From assembly GCA_001692895.1 (NCBI GenBank), contig KV748200.1:1934914-1998913 (forward strand): a DNA stretch of 64,000 nt, read 5' to 3'. Shown here in pieces: positions 34,480 to 46,374 of this stretch. Each line of letters begins with the position of its first letter. Within the stretch, counting starts at the first letter, position 1. The notes beneath the pieces are model-generated. The model searched no databases, was not told where the DNA came from, and was given only the letters and a program-made list of their open reading frames with translations. The position numbers and the translations under genes are program-made. This DNA comes from Cenococcum geophilum 1.58 (lineage: Eukaryota; Ascomycota; Dothideomycetes; Gloniales; Gloniaceae).

Positions 34480-37125
34480 TATACCTCTAAAGCCAAGAAA
34501 GAAGAAGGCTGTTACTAAACCACCTTTACCACCTCCACTACTACTACCTCCCTTAAACGTACCTCTACACCTCTAGCCACGAGATGGCCCTACCTGGCAG
34601 CCTCACCGCCGTACCACCTAGTCTCCCAACTTATCGGACATAGTAGTAAGGCTAGAAGACCAAGTCTCTAATATAACCGAGCCCGATTAATCTACTATAA
34701 TTTAAATAACGCCGACGCCTGATCCCGATATACCTGAGATCTTAACTCTTAGAACAGCTCCAACGTTTAGTACGTTTAGCGCTAATTAGTTTACTAAAGC
34801 GCGCGCTAGCGAGGCTCCTCCTGAAGATAAGAGTTAGTTTAATTGGTCCTGGGTTAACTGGAATAGATTACCTAGCTATATTATCCCAATCTCCAAAGGT
34901 AACGGCAAGCTCTCCTCCCTAATTTGGCGGTTAGGCGTACTAATAAAGAACCATAAGACTAGTGACCGGTAGTGGCTCTACAAGGAGTGTTATTGTAAGT
35001 ATAGTATTAAGGCCCACTCCTGAAATACCTGTAAAGGAAGCTCTAATATTATAAAGCATATTTAAGTAGTCTATGGTCGTACATTTAACAAGAAGGGTGA
35101 GGAGGTGCCGTATATATTAAAGTTAATCTCCGCACTTAAAGGTCTTAATGTAAATAATCCCCGGGAGCAGCAGGTTCTTAATAAGTTGGCGCGTACGTTT
35201 AATAAGAAAACGTTTAGGTAACTTCTTCTTTAATAGATCGTCTATAACAACGTGTCTTTTAGGTAAGTTAATAGGCTAGTCTTTCGCAAGTTTATTAAAT
35301 ATCTATCGCCTTAAGTAGCAGAATGTATGCCTAGTAGATAGTTAGTCAGATCTTGGATTATTAAGGGCTATACTTACCATAAGGCGGCAGTAAAGAGAGA
35401 GCTATAACGCGCGGTTAGTAAGATCTATTTATCTTTTAACCTATGGACGTCGGGTAACCTTCTTTCGCTCAATGGCGTTATTGCCTATTTTCTTAATAAA
35501 GATTTTAAGCCTTAAGCAACTCTTCTTGCTATTCCAGAGCAGACTAGCTTATATACTGGCATTAATATTATAGAAGGCGTGATTGCCGTAATTAAAGACT
35601 TTAGCATTAAGAATAAGCAGATTAGGTATTTTATGCTAGATAACGCGACCAATAACAATACGGCGATAATGGCTATTATAAAGGAGTTCGACTTTAATCT
35701 AATTAAGCGCCGGCTACGTTGTTTAGGCTATATTATTAACATTATTGCCCGCTACCTCTTATACGGTTATAACCTAGATTTATTTAAAGCGGAGGATGTG
35801 GTACCTAAGGATATAAAGGCGCAGTTATAGACGTGGAGAAAGCGAGGACTAGTTAGTAAAGCTTATAACTTAATTATATGGGTATATACGAGCCCTTAGA
35901 GAAGACATCAGTGGTATAAAAGTAAGTAGTTCTAAAAGTATAAATTAATTAATAGTGCTAACAAATTATTAGGCCAAAAGACGTATCTCTAGAGCATCCT
36001 CCTAAAGGACTAATAGGACATAATAATAACCTAAGACCTCTCCCGATCTAACGCTACCCGCTAGAATAGTACTTATAAGAAATTCTATATACTAAATCAG
36101 CTTTGCGCGCCATTTAAAGACTTTATATAGTCAGAGCAGTAACGCGTAAGACGACTAAAAGAGAGGCCAGAATCTACTTGGCTAGAAGACTAGGACAGCG
36201 CTTAGAATATAATCTTTAAAGATGCGCTTACTGCGGATAATTAGGAGGTTCTAATATAGTACGAAAATTTACTTAAACCATGCTGGGTTATAACTATAGA
36301 CCTATAAGGCCAACTAGGTAATAGCAAGTTATGCGGGCTAGTTAATATTTAGCAGGACATTAAATGTATTACTAAAGAACTTACCTCCGTATATAAACGC
36401 TTTAAATCCGCACCGCCCTTATTGATTAAAGGAGAATAGCATTTTGCTATATAAATTAAGTTCGCACTTAATAAGGCTTAACGGTACTATGCGAAGATCG
36501 ATAAGTCAGCAGCCTATATTACCGCAGTCGTCCTCCATCCTAAATACAATTGGCAGTATATAGAAGCTCAGTAGGAGCATAAGAAGACTTAGATTACGTC
36601 TGCCTATAAATTAGTTAAATATCTATAGCTTACAGACTATAAGCAACAGCCTATCTCAGAAGCTCTATCCCTGGAGAAGAAGAAGCCTAGGCGTAAGCTT
36701 AATATTATAGAGGCCTATAGGATAAAAGGTCTTTAGAAGAGCGGCTATTAACGTTGTTCTGCTGCCGTGCAGAATAAATATAATCGCTATTGTACGCAGA
36801 ATTAAGTTAAAGATTGTAAGACCCTAATCAAGTGGTAGAGAACTATCGGCCGCGAACAGTACCCGCACCTTGCTTAAATGGCCATTAATCTCCTATTAAT
36901 TCTAGCTATAAGCGATAAGCCAGAACGTATCTTTAGCCGTCTTAGCCAGATAATTATAAAATGCCGCAACCACCTCGAGCAGAGTACGATCTAGGTAACT
37001 TTATATCTCTACTCCTAGGACAGGAATAAGATTATTAATTTAAGACTTAATATGACTCTACTTAAGCCTATAAAGTTAATTCCTTTAGAGTTAATTAGGT
37101 CTAAGAGGCGGAGGTTATTAATTTA
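34480..37125 (+). pseudogene. hAT transposase with BED-type zinc finger, RIP-inactivated
   Basis: A single frame of about 850 codons, broken by TAA/TAG at Gln and Trp codons. A proline- and threonine-rich N-terminus leads to a BED-like finger (SDRxWLYKECYCKYSIKAHS, about 34960-35020). The catalytic RNase H-like core follows: IYLSFNLWTSGNLLSLNGVI near 35425, FMLDNATNNNTAI near 35630, and CLGYIINIIARYLL near 35720. The C-terminal hAT dimerisation domain is clear at 36860-36990 (LAxMAINLLLILAISDKPER, IFSRLSxII). A 252-bp stretch at 35579-35830 is still fully open. The enzyme would excise and reinsert the element with 8-bp TSDs. Confidence 0.93.
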
Positions 37126-37138
37126 AGCAATCCTCGCG

Positions 37139-37222
37139 AGTGCCGCTAAGGCGCTAGTAGTAAGCGAGCTAATAGCAATTTTCTATACCGGGCATGGAAA
37201 ATCCTAATTAGTTGGTAGAAGT
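37139..37222 (+). other. Hairpin module in hAT, shared with Copia J
   Basis: Just after the transposase stop, about 85 bp match Copia J 17737-17822: ccgctaaggcgctag followed by the same hairpin with arms around ctataccgggcatgg. Differences are mainly C-to-T. This is short for chance but unexplained by either element's known anatomy. Confidence 0.72.
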
Positions 37223-37249
37223 TAGGGTCCGCAGATTATAGTAGAACTT

Positions 37250-37515
37250 GGTGGACAGTTACGGTGGAACTCAGTAGACAGTTACGGTGGAACTTAGTAG
37301 ATAGTTACGGTGGAACTTAATAGACAGTTGCGGTGGAACTTGGTAGACAGTTACAGTAGAACTTAGTAGATAGTTACGGTGGAACTCGGTGGATAGTTAC
37401 GGTGGAACTTAGTAAACAGTTGCGGTGGAACTTAGTAGATAGTGGCAGTGGAACTTAGTAGACAGTTGCGGTGGAACTCAGTGGATAGCTGCGGTGGAGC
37501 TTAGCAAACAGCTGT
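37250..37515 (+). repeat. 23-bp minisatellite in the hAT element
   Basis: The unit ggtggaactcagtagacagt plus tac is repeated about eleven times, with variation concentrated at C/T and G/A positions. It sits between the transposase and the right inverted repeat, a usual place for subterminal transposase-binding repeats in hAT elements. That role is inferred. Confidence 0.9.
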
Positions 37516-37720
37516 AGTTAGATTATACTGAAAACCACACTAGGCCGTTATGTCACGTAAGTGGCGAAAATTGCCAGAATTGGCTTAATATACGGCAAAA
37601 TTAAAGCCTAGGCATGGATAAAGTTTAGATCTCGATCCAGATCCGATGGATTTAATAGATTTAAGGCTAACTGGATTTGGATCTAGATCCAATCCATCCA
37701 TCTCTTACACTAACTAATGC

Positions 37721-38346
37721 CTTAGATAGCGTAATAGCTAGTATTTTCTCCTAGAAGCAACCGGACGGAGAATAGCACCCTATTATATACTATTTAAAGA
37801 CTATAATAAACGCTAAGCTAAACTACCCTATCCACAATAAAGAAATGCTAGCTATTATCTTTAGCTTTTAGCACTGGCGTATATAGCTAAAGGGGGCCCC
37901 TAAACCTATTTAGGTAGTTTTAGATCACTAGGCCTTAGAATATTTTATAATAATAAAGGCCCTTACGGCCTAGTAGGCGTAATAGACGGATATCCTATCT
38001 TAATTTAACTTCTTAATTATATATAGGCTAGGCGCTATAAACCGTGCGGACGCCCTTATAAGGCGTGGATAGGACCTAAATGACTAGGTAGCCGTAAAGA
38101 TCTTATTATAGACCTAGACGCTACTATAACCAGAGCACCTTAACCCCTAGATATGGGCAGAACTAAATACAGACTCTTTAGACGCCGAGATATGTCCTAT
38201 TAACTCTACGAAACTTAACCTTATTAATAAACTGCTATAGGTAAACTGTACAGCCCCTTCCCTATAGAAGTACCATAAAAAGATAAAGGATGTTATAAGC
38301 CTATAGTCCCTTAAAAACGGACTACTTAAGCACCGTAAACGGCTAG
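37721..38346 (+). pseudogene. Gypsy E RNase H and integrase start
   Basis: This continues E pol after the hAT insertion: DSVIASIFSxKxPDGExHPI, then YPIHNKEMLAIIFSFxHW (37840-37890) of RNase H. It reaches the integrase zinc-binding start near 38300 (LLKHRKRLVV). It is cut by G2 and continues at 44701 with VEExNLRTxI, which restores the frame. Confidence 0.82.
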
Positions 38347-38351
38347 TAGTA

Positions 38352-38543
38352 TGTCACGGAACCCCACCGCAGGGGCCTCCATAGGAGAGCCCCGTGCTCT
38401 CGCGTACACCTCGCGTACAGCTTATGTCAGCTACGCGTAGGTATATTACCTCCTTACGCCCTTGACCCTTACGATCGATCACGCAACGTCTTATAGACTC
38501 CTCGAATACATACGACTTATAGCCACTGCCCCGTCCCGTGACA
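38352..38543 (+). repeat. 5' LTR of Gypsy G2
   Basis: 192 bp, TGTCACGGAACCCC...CCGTGACA, with fewer RIP changes than the G1 LTRs. Confidence 0.96.
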
Positions 38544-38689
38544 TTACGTTACGCCTTTTTACCACTAACACCCAGCCTACGACCAATTCTACGTCTCTAT
38601 AATACTATAGGCGCTGTTAAAAGCAGCGTGCCTACAAGTTACCTCACTTTATACTTCTAAGGAACCTATAATAGTAAGATAATATTCCT

Positions 38690-40300
38690 TACTAGCCACT
38701 ATATTAAACCTAAAGAATAATTTAATACCTATACTTAACCTACAACGCCAATCAATCCCAGGAGAATTTAATTTATTAGCCCTAGCCTTAACCCCTAAGG
38801 AGATGGACACCAATAATGTCTTATCTTTTATTAACTATATAACTACGGACAAGCAAGTAGAAGGGCTACTACCTATTAAAATTAAAATACGAGACGCTGA
38901 GACGTTTATAAAAATGGTAGCACGAGAACCTAATAAATACTACCGCCTTCTATAGAACTACCACCTAAAGCTTATACGAGCCAAGATGCATACTACCTAA
39001 GATCGCGATATCATCCAAGACCTATAAGCTCGTGAGGCGCTCGCCAATAACACGCGTTAAGAAACTAAAGATAACCTCCGTGTGTCTAAACGCAACGTCT
39101 AACAGTTAAAGAAGGCTAAGATTGCACTTATTGCTATAGTTACTAAAAGAGAAGGCATAATTAAATACCTATAATCTTAGCTTAATAAGTATATTTATAA
39201 CAACGCTAGACACCTCTCTACTGTATATAACGCCACTTAAGTCTCTACGCCCCCGGCAACTTCACCTACTTAATACTTAACAAAGGGTTAGCGCTAAGCA
39301 GCCTTACCTAACGGGAACCCCTACTAAAGTAATAATGAAAGCTATAACGACCGAACCTAAGCTGCTACCGTAGGGTCTAATATATATTACCTTAATCCCC
39401 TAGTTTTCTAGGGAGACTGTAAAGAATATAGCTACTAAAAGATACAAATCTATAAGAAACTAACTTAGAGCGCCTACCTTTTTCCTACAGAAGACACTAA
39501 GATTGGCTATATTATTGGGCGAATAAAGGGTATACTATTTAACAGACTCTTCGCCTAATAGGAGACCAATGGCCCCTAAAAGTGGTAGTCCTACTAAGAA
39601 GTCCTTGATAATCTTAACCTAATATACCATAACTATAACTTACTAGCCACCAACTAAGCTAAACTACGTGCCCTAAAGATAAGCCCTACTAAATTATTCG
39701 ATAAGTTCTATATTAAATTCTAAGAATACACCGGAGCCCTTACCTAAGACGATACTAAAGACTAAGAAGATCTCTTTAAAAAAGTTACTTATTGCCTTAG
39801 TTACGCAGCCGCCAGCCATAACTATAATAATGTTTATAATATGGTAGCAGCTATATAGAAGATTAAACAACAACTAAATTAGATTGCTACTATAAACCCC
39901 TGCCTAAAGACCTCCCTATAGAAGCCCTCCGGACCTACTAAACTACTAACGCCTACTACCCTAAGCAACACTACTAGTCCTAATATTAACCTTTTTATAC
40001 CAACCTTCCTGCAGAAGCTACTAGACGGAGAACGCGAGCTACTTTAGAAGCTAAAGCGTTACTATAGATATTATTAAGAAGGCTATTATAGCTATAGCCT
40101 AAACTGCCTAATGGCTAGGTTTAGTAGCCGCCGCCTAATACCTAACCTAGTACCTTAAATACTAAATACGTTGCTATATACCACTACCGTATAAGATAAA
40201 GACGCAGTAATAGCGGTAGAGTTAGATATGGAAACGGAAAACGTTAAGTCCTAGCCCTAAGTTGTAGATTAGGACGCCCTAACGATAAGGGGATCTATAT
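38690..40300 (+). pseudogene. Gypsy G2 gag
   Basis: The coherent frame includes FINYITTDKxVEGLLPIKIK (about 38830) and a charged, Gln-rich likely coiled coil (LKKAKIALIAIVTKREGIIK). The capsid part carries KIGYIIGRIKGILFNRLFA (about 39500), and a zinc-knuckle-like RYYRYYxEGYYSYSLNC lies at about 40060-40110 with its Cys and His mutated to Tyr. Stops are at Gln/Trp only. The N-terminal start is unclear. Confidence 0.78.
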
Positions 40301-40379
40301 ATTAGCCTGCTTAATAGATAACTTAGTAAAGATAAATAGACGGAAATAGATAGTTTTACCTATAATAGGAACTACTGCT

Positions 40380-43300
40380 AAAAAATAATATAAAAGCTGT
40401 TCTATAATTAATTGTGGAGCTACTAATAAATTTATAGATACCTAATTTGTGCGTACTTATAACCTACCTACCTTACCCCTTACTAAAGCCCGCGCCCTAT
40501 AACTTGCTGATGGTAGTTATACCGCACAGAAGATTACCTATATAGCATAATTTTACCTAGATATAAATAGGCACTAGGAAGAACTCTGGGCCTATATTAT
40601 ACCACTTACTAACTACCCTATTATCCTTAAAATAAACTAGCTCGAATAATACAACCCCGCTATTAACTGGAAAAAGAGAGAAGTAACCTTTAACTCTAAA
40701 TACTATAGAGAGACCTGCCTAGGATATGGCCTAGCCGCCTTTATCTACTCCCTAGGATACCAACCTAAGGAACCCCTTATTACCCTACCTATAACTAACT
40801 GCTACTATATAAGTGCCGTGGCCTTCTACCGTATAGCACGTAGGAAAGGCTAGACTGTTACCGTAGCCTCCTAATTATAACTATATAAGCTTAATAAAGA
40901 ATAGAACCACGTCCTCTATAGTAATAAGATAAATATAGTTAACCTCTTAGAAAACAATACCCCCGCAAAACTCTATGGACTTTTACCTTTAGACTTTAAG
41001 AAGTTTATAAAGCTTAAAAAAGGACTTACCAATAAAGAACTCCGTAAGCTCCTCCCTAAGAGGTACTATAACTTTATTAATATATGCTTATAAAAGAGCG
41101 TAGATACACTCCCCCTATATTAACCTAATAACTATACTATTAATATTAAATAAGGAAAAACGCTACCCTATAAGAGACCCTATCTAATATTAAAAGACGA
41201 ACTTCCAGTTATTAAAAAGTATATTAACAAACACCTTAATAAAGGGTTTATTCGCCCTAGCATGTCCCTAGCAGCCGCCCCTATCCTTCTTACTAAGAAG
41301 CTAGGAGAAGGTATTTAATTCTATGTTAACTATAGAGGACTTAACGCTATTATAATTAAGAACTAATACCCCATACCGCTTATACGTAAGACTCTTAAGT
41401 AGCTTAGCTAAGCCAAAATCTATACTAAGCTTAATATTATTGCCGCCTTTAACCGCCTTTAAATACGAGAAGGTAATGAATAGAAAACCGCATTTATATC
41501 GCGCTTTAGCCAATTTAAATATACCGTTATGCCCTTTAGCGTATATAACAGCCCAGGCAGCTTCTAAAGCTATATTAATAACGCCTTATAGAACTACCTT
41601 AATGACTTCTACTCTGCGTACCTGGACGATATACTTATTTATAGCAATAACCCTTTTAAGCATACTAAGCACGTTTAAAAGGTCCTATAGCGCCTTAGGG
41701 ACATAGGACTTTATATTAATTTAAAGAAGTGCGAATTCTTAGTTATAGAAGTAAAATACCTTAGACTAATCGTCACTATTAAGGGTGTCTATATGGACCC
41801 TAAGAAGGTACATATAATTACTAAATGGTAAACCCCTAACTGCATTAAAGACGTATAAGCTTTCCTTAGTTTCGCCAACTTCTATTAAAAATTTATATAT
41901 AACTTCTTAGGTGTTATAGCACTACTTATAGCAATAATATAAACGAAGGGCCTTTCCGCGAAAGGAAGAAAAATATATTTACGTTTTATCTGGACGCTTA
42001 AATACGAGAAGGCGTTTTAAGACCTTAAAGATGCTTTTACTAAAGCACCTATCCTAGCTCACTTTATACTAGAACGACAACTCTATCTTAAGACTAACTC
42101 CTTAGACTATATTAACGCAGGCGTCCTCTCCTAGATAGGCGACAATAGTTTCCTCTACCTAGTTGCATTCTATTTATCTAAGCTTATACTATAAGAATAT
42201 AACTATAAGATCTATAATAAGGAACTTCTTGCGATTATATAAGCGTTTAAGGAATTTTAACCGGAACTCTCCTTAGCAGAACCTAACTAGCCAACTAAAG
42301 TCCTTACGGATTATCGCAACCTTAAGTACTTTATAACTATAAAATAGCTAAACTAATGCTAAGCACGCTAGAACGAGTTCCTCTCTGGTTTTAACTTTAA
42401 AATTGTATATAGGCTAGAAGTATAAGGTACTAAGCTTAATAGCCTAACACGCCGCTTATAAGACCTTCCTTAGTCTAAAGATAACCCCTATAACCAGTTC
42501 TAATAACAGACGATTCTAAAAGTATGGAATTTGGCCCTAGGTATACTACTTATAATAGAGCTAACTGTACCTTAGCTCTATACCACAGAACTAGAATTAC
42601 CTCCTGAAATTAACGAGCTTATTACTATGGTATATAACACCTTTATTAACCTATTACTATATTAACTTATTACCGCAAAGACCACTAGCGCCTATACGCT
42701 GCCGACTAAACTTTAAAGCTTAGGCTAGATTAATATAGCAGCCTTAGAAGTAAAAGAGAACAGGCTCTATTATAGAGGCCGTTTATTTATCCTTAACTTA
42801 GAAAATTTATAACGGCAACTAATCTAAATGGCTTACGACCTCCGATTAAGCGGCTACTTAGGCAGAGGAGGAACCTATAAGCTTCTTAGCTGATACTACT
42901 TCTGGCCTAAAATGATAGACTTAGTTAAACGCTTTATAGGCGCCTGCTACAATTATAAGCGCGCTAAGGCCTTTAATATAAAGTACTAAGGACTACTACA
43001 CCCTCTACCAGTACCCATACAATAATGGGTAGATATCGCTATAGATTTCATTATTAACCTACCACCCTATAAGCGACATAGCCGTACCTATAAGAACATC
43101 CTTATAATAATATGCTAACTTATAAAAGAGCGCCACTACGTCCTAACCGAAGGCGTAGCCGTTAGCGACGTCACTAACGCCTTTCTCCGCGAAATCTACC
43201 GATTACATAGGTTACCTAACTCGATTACGTCCGACTAAGGTATATAGTTCGGCTCTAATATATAGAGACGAATCTGCTAACGCCTTGGCATCTCCGTTAA

Positions 43301-44215
43301 GATGTCTACATCCTTTTACTATAAAACTGCTGGGCAACTAGAAAACGCTAATGCTAGCATAAAAGCGTACCTACGATAGGTAGTCGCCTATAGTCAAGAT
43401 AACTAAGTGGATTACCTCCTACTAGGTAAATTCGCAGCGAATAACTACGTCTTAACTACTATAGGACTTACCCCGTTCTTCGCGAATAAGGGATATTACC
43501 CTCAATCCGGTATAGAACTACTAAAACCTATTAATAAGAAACTGCCATATAGAAAACGCCTTAAGATACTACTTGCCGACTAGTATGCAGACCGTATAAA
43601 AAATCTACTTAACTACTGCAAGGGAGAAATGGCCTGGGCTTAAGTAAAGTAGGCCTACTTCGCCAACCGTTATAGAACGCCACTACCGGAGATGCGTGTT
43701 GGCGACTGGGTATAGCTAGATATACGCAATATCTCTACACAGAGGCCTATAAAGTTACTTAATTATAAGAACCTTAGCCCTTACCTAATTAAATAAGTCA
43801 TTAATAGGGGAGCCGTATATAAGCTAGAGCTCCCGCCTACCCTAGCTACCCGCGGGATATAGCCTATATTTCACCCATAGCTACTATACCTTTACTAGCC
43901 TAACCTCTTACCGGGGCAGACATAGCCCAAACCCCTACTAGTACTAATCCGAGATAAGAACGAAGACAAGAACCATAAGGAGTGAACTGTTAAACGAATT
44001 ATTAACTCTAAATACTTTAGTAAAGGTAGAGGACAATAGCTCTACTATAGAGCTATATACATAGGATTCGATATAGATTAGCCAGAATGGCAACTATAGG
44101 AAGACTTTAAAAATGCAAAGGATCTAATTAGCGACTTTTACTACGCGAACCCATAGAAACTGGGCCTAAGTAGAGATTTTATACCTAATCCTCTATGGGA
44201 GCCCTTATAGAGTTA
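40380..44215 (+). pseudogene. Gypsy G2 pol: protease, RT, RNase H, integrase, chromodomain
   Basis: Protease near 40437 reads LINCGATNKFID. RT covers about 41140-41880 and keeps its catalytic YLDD at 41619-41630. RNase H is at 42050-42270 (YNKELLAIIxAFKEF). Integrase starts near 42830 with a degraded zinc-binding domain (CYNYKRAKAFN), and its catalytic core is at about 43020-43400 (VDIAIDFIINLPPYKR, SITSDxGIxFGSN, Gln-Leu-Glu-Asn for the Glu region). The C-terminus (43975-44150) is chromodomain-like: WTVKRIINSKYF, LYYRAIYIGFDID, WEP-type end FKNAKDLISDFYY. Pol would replicate and integrate the element. Stops at Gln codons inactivate it. Confidence 0.9.
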
Positions 44216-44503
44216 AACCGTTATATATTGCCACGTAGGGGCAAATTACCGTTAGATTGCCGTTAGATTGCAGTAAAGTGCGATTACGTAACTAGAATAT
44301 TGTTAAGATATCCAGGAACTTTAACCGGCGGTTAAAGTTATCTAATTAGTCGGATTCTTAGATACTAAGCCTTATTATATAACGTTGTTTTAAGCCTTTA
44401 GCAATACCCCCCTTTCTTCTTTTCTATACCCTAAGTGTCCCTTCTATATATATATAGTAACCACAGCGTCGCCGGAGCTCCGCCTTTATAGGAGGGGGGG
44501 TAG
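44216..44503 (+). other. 3' untranslated part of Gypsy G2
   Basis: Non-coding. It contains gttagattgcc repeats, a 23-bp perfect palindrome at 44317-44339 (arms AACTTTAACCG and CGGTTAAAGTT) and the purine tract. The segment around the palindrome matches B at 23918-23965. Confidence 0.75.
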
Positions 44504-44695
44504 TGTTACGGAACCCCACCGCAGGGGCCTCTATAGGAGAGCCCCGTGCTCTTGCGTACACCTCGCGTACAGCTTATATCAGCTACGCGTAGGTATATTA
44601 CCTCCTTACGCCCTCGACCCTTACGATCAATCGCGTAACGTCTTNTAGACTCCTCAAATACATACGTCTTGTAGCCACTGCCCCGTCCCATGACA
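44504..44695 (+). repeat. 3' LTR of Gypsy G2
   Basis: 192 bp, TGTTACGGAACCCC...CCATGACA, with one ambiguous base near 44645. A small open frame on the minus strand here is fortuitous. Confidence 0.95.
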
Positions 44696-44700
44696 TAGTA

Positions 44701-46130
44701 GTAGAGGAATAGAACTTACGGACTTAGATTATCGCCAAAGTATATACCTAGGTCTCTACGGCCTACCCTAGAAAGAATAAGACCTATAAGATTATTAGTG
44801 ACCAGTACTACTAGCCCGGAATAGTTATAGATATTAACCGTTATATACGGAACTGTAACGGCTGCTATAGATTTATAATCCCCCGAGATAAAACCCTAGG
44901 ACTATTAAAACCACTTCCGATACTAGAACGCCCCTAGCAGTATATCTCTATAGATTTCTATAAGCTACCTATATACCGTAATAAATACGATATAGTTATA
45001 ATTCTAGTTAACCGTTTTAGTAAGCGCCCGTTTTTAATCCCCTGTTATAAGAATATTAATACTAAAGAGGCGGCCTAACTGTATATCTACTACGTCTATT
45101 AAATTTACAGGCTACTAGATACCATCGTGTCCGATTATAGGCTGTAGTTTATATTGGCCTTCTGGAACAAGTTCACCTGGATCCTAAGTATTAAGCTAAG
45201 GCTCTTTATAGTATACTACCCCTAGATAGACGGCCAGATAGAGATTATAAATTAATATTTAGACTAGAGACTTTAGCCTTTTGTTAACTACTTCTAGGAT
45301 AACTAGGCTAAACTGCTACCCCTTATAGACTATACCTAAGCGACCCTACCCTATAACTCTACTGGATTTGCCCCTATTTAACTAGAAATAGGCTACTTAC
45401 CCCGTACAAGTTTTAACTGGGAAAGACTAAAAGGACCCTAGACTGTACGCAAAAAACTATCCTATAAGGAAGCCCAGTAGTACGCTAAGCGCTTAAAAGA
45501 AGCCTAGATGGTAGCCTGTATAAATTTAAGAAAAGCCTAAAAATTAATAAAATAGCAGGTGAACAAATATAGGCGCGAGCCTAACTTTACGGTAGGCGAT
45601 ATAGTCTAGGTTATAATAAGGAACTAGACAACAGAACAACCCAGCCATAAGCTAGACTATTAGATGGCAGGACTGTATAAGGTTCTTAAGAAGATAGGCA
45701 ACTTATATAAAGTAAAGCTTCTGGATTTAATTAAGGTCCACCCTATCTTCTCGCTGGATAAGCTACAGAAAGCCGCGAACAACCTACTACCTAGATAAAA
45801 GAATAAACCCCCCCTGCCGATTTAAGTCAATAGCGATAATAAATAGGAAATTAAAGAAATACTGGCTTGTAAGCTAGTAAGGAGAACGTTAAAGTACCGC
45901 GTTAGTTAGAAAGGCTATGACCTAGATCCTACCTAGTACCCTATATAGAACTTTATCAGCAGTTCCCATAAGCTTTAAGAATTCTATAGCTGTTACCCTA
46001 ATAAACTAGGACCCCTAAAGTACCTAGACGAGTGGATAGAGTACTAGTATAGTAAAGACGATAGGCTACCGGAAGAATATAAAGATAAGAACGCCCTATA
46101 GGTGTAATATAGACATATAAAGCCTAAGGG
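44701..46130 (+). pseudogene. Gypsy E integrase and chromodomain
   Basis: The integrase zinc-binding CxxC is visible (RNCNGCYRFIIPRDK, 44850-44890). The DDE core follows, with YISIDFYKLPIYRNKYD (44940), TIVSDYRLxFI (45120) and the YYPxIDGxIEIINxYL Glu region (45215-45260). The linker EIGYLPRTSFNWERLKGP follows near 45385. A chromodomain closes the protein: EIKEILACKLVRRTLKYRV, KGYDLDPT, NKLGPPKYLDEWIEY (45840-46050). It matches the tail of B and ends just before the E purine tract. Confidence 0.88.
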
Positions 46131-46155
46131 CAGGCTTTACTAAAGGGGGGGGTAA

Positions 46156-46369
46156 TATTACGGCACTAGCAGAACTTGGTAGAACTTGGCAGAACTTTAA
46201 GGTTACGTAACTAGAGGACCGCATAAAAGAACCCTACTTTGACTAGCACTGCTCTTCTTCTTCTTTCCTTTCTTTAGCTTTAGATTTTCATTTATAGATA
46301 ATCTAATTATACAGGCTTGTATGTAACCTTATTGCTGTGCTCCTACCTTGGTTAACTAAGTCGCTAACA
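46156..46369 (+). repeat. 3' LTR of Gypsy E
   Basis: 214 bp, starting TATTACGGC (TG changed to TA) and ending CGCTAACA. It is preceded by the purine run aaaggggggggta and followed by TSD cctta. Confidence 0.94.
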
Positions 46370-46374
46370 CCTTA

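Larger units (their letters stand above)
34214..37712 (+). mobile_element. hAT DNA transposon, inserted in Gypsy E
   Basis: A 3499-bp element with perfect 19-bp inverted ends TAGTGTAAGAGATGGATGG (34214-34232 and 37694-37712) and the perfect 8-bp TSD actaatgc at 34206-34213 and 37713-37720, both diagnostic of hAT. GGATC-rich subterminal repeats lie inside both ends (34233-34320, 37620-37690). It encodes one transposase and carries a 23-bp minisatellite and a hairpin module near its right end. Confidence 0.96.
38352..44695 (+). mobile_element. Gypsy G2, complete and uninterrupted (inserted in E)
   Basis: LTRs of 192 bp each lie at 38352-38543 and 44504-44695, with perfect TSD tagta at 38347-38351 and 44696-44700. 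The element is 6344 bp. A purine tract (ataggagggggggtag) precedes the 3' LTR. This is the least damaged copy of the family here and serves as reference for reading G1. Confidence 0.96.
30654..46369 (+). mobile_element. Gypsy E (chromovirus type), inserted in G1
   Basis: LTRs lie at 30654-30881 (228 bp) and 46156-46369 (214 bp), with perfect TSD cctta at 30649-30653 and 46370-46374. The uninterrupted G2 sequence at 42565-42585 (gtaccttagctctata) shows the empty site. It carries hAT 34214-37712 and G2 38352-44695. Without them E is about 5.86 kb. It is related to B in gag, RT and chromodomain. Confidence 0.95.

Noticed and set aside
34325..34576. 83-codon frame MALLRQRRNALITAL in the hAT 5' part
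   Set aside because: It is not in frame with the transposase and is close to the subterminal repeats; I could not support it as a separate gene, although a divergent first coding part cannot be excluded.
37250..37515. Regular repeats considered as a CRISPR-like array
   Set aside because: 23-bp units follow each other without spacers; this is a minisatellite inside a hAT element.
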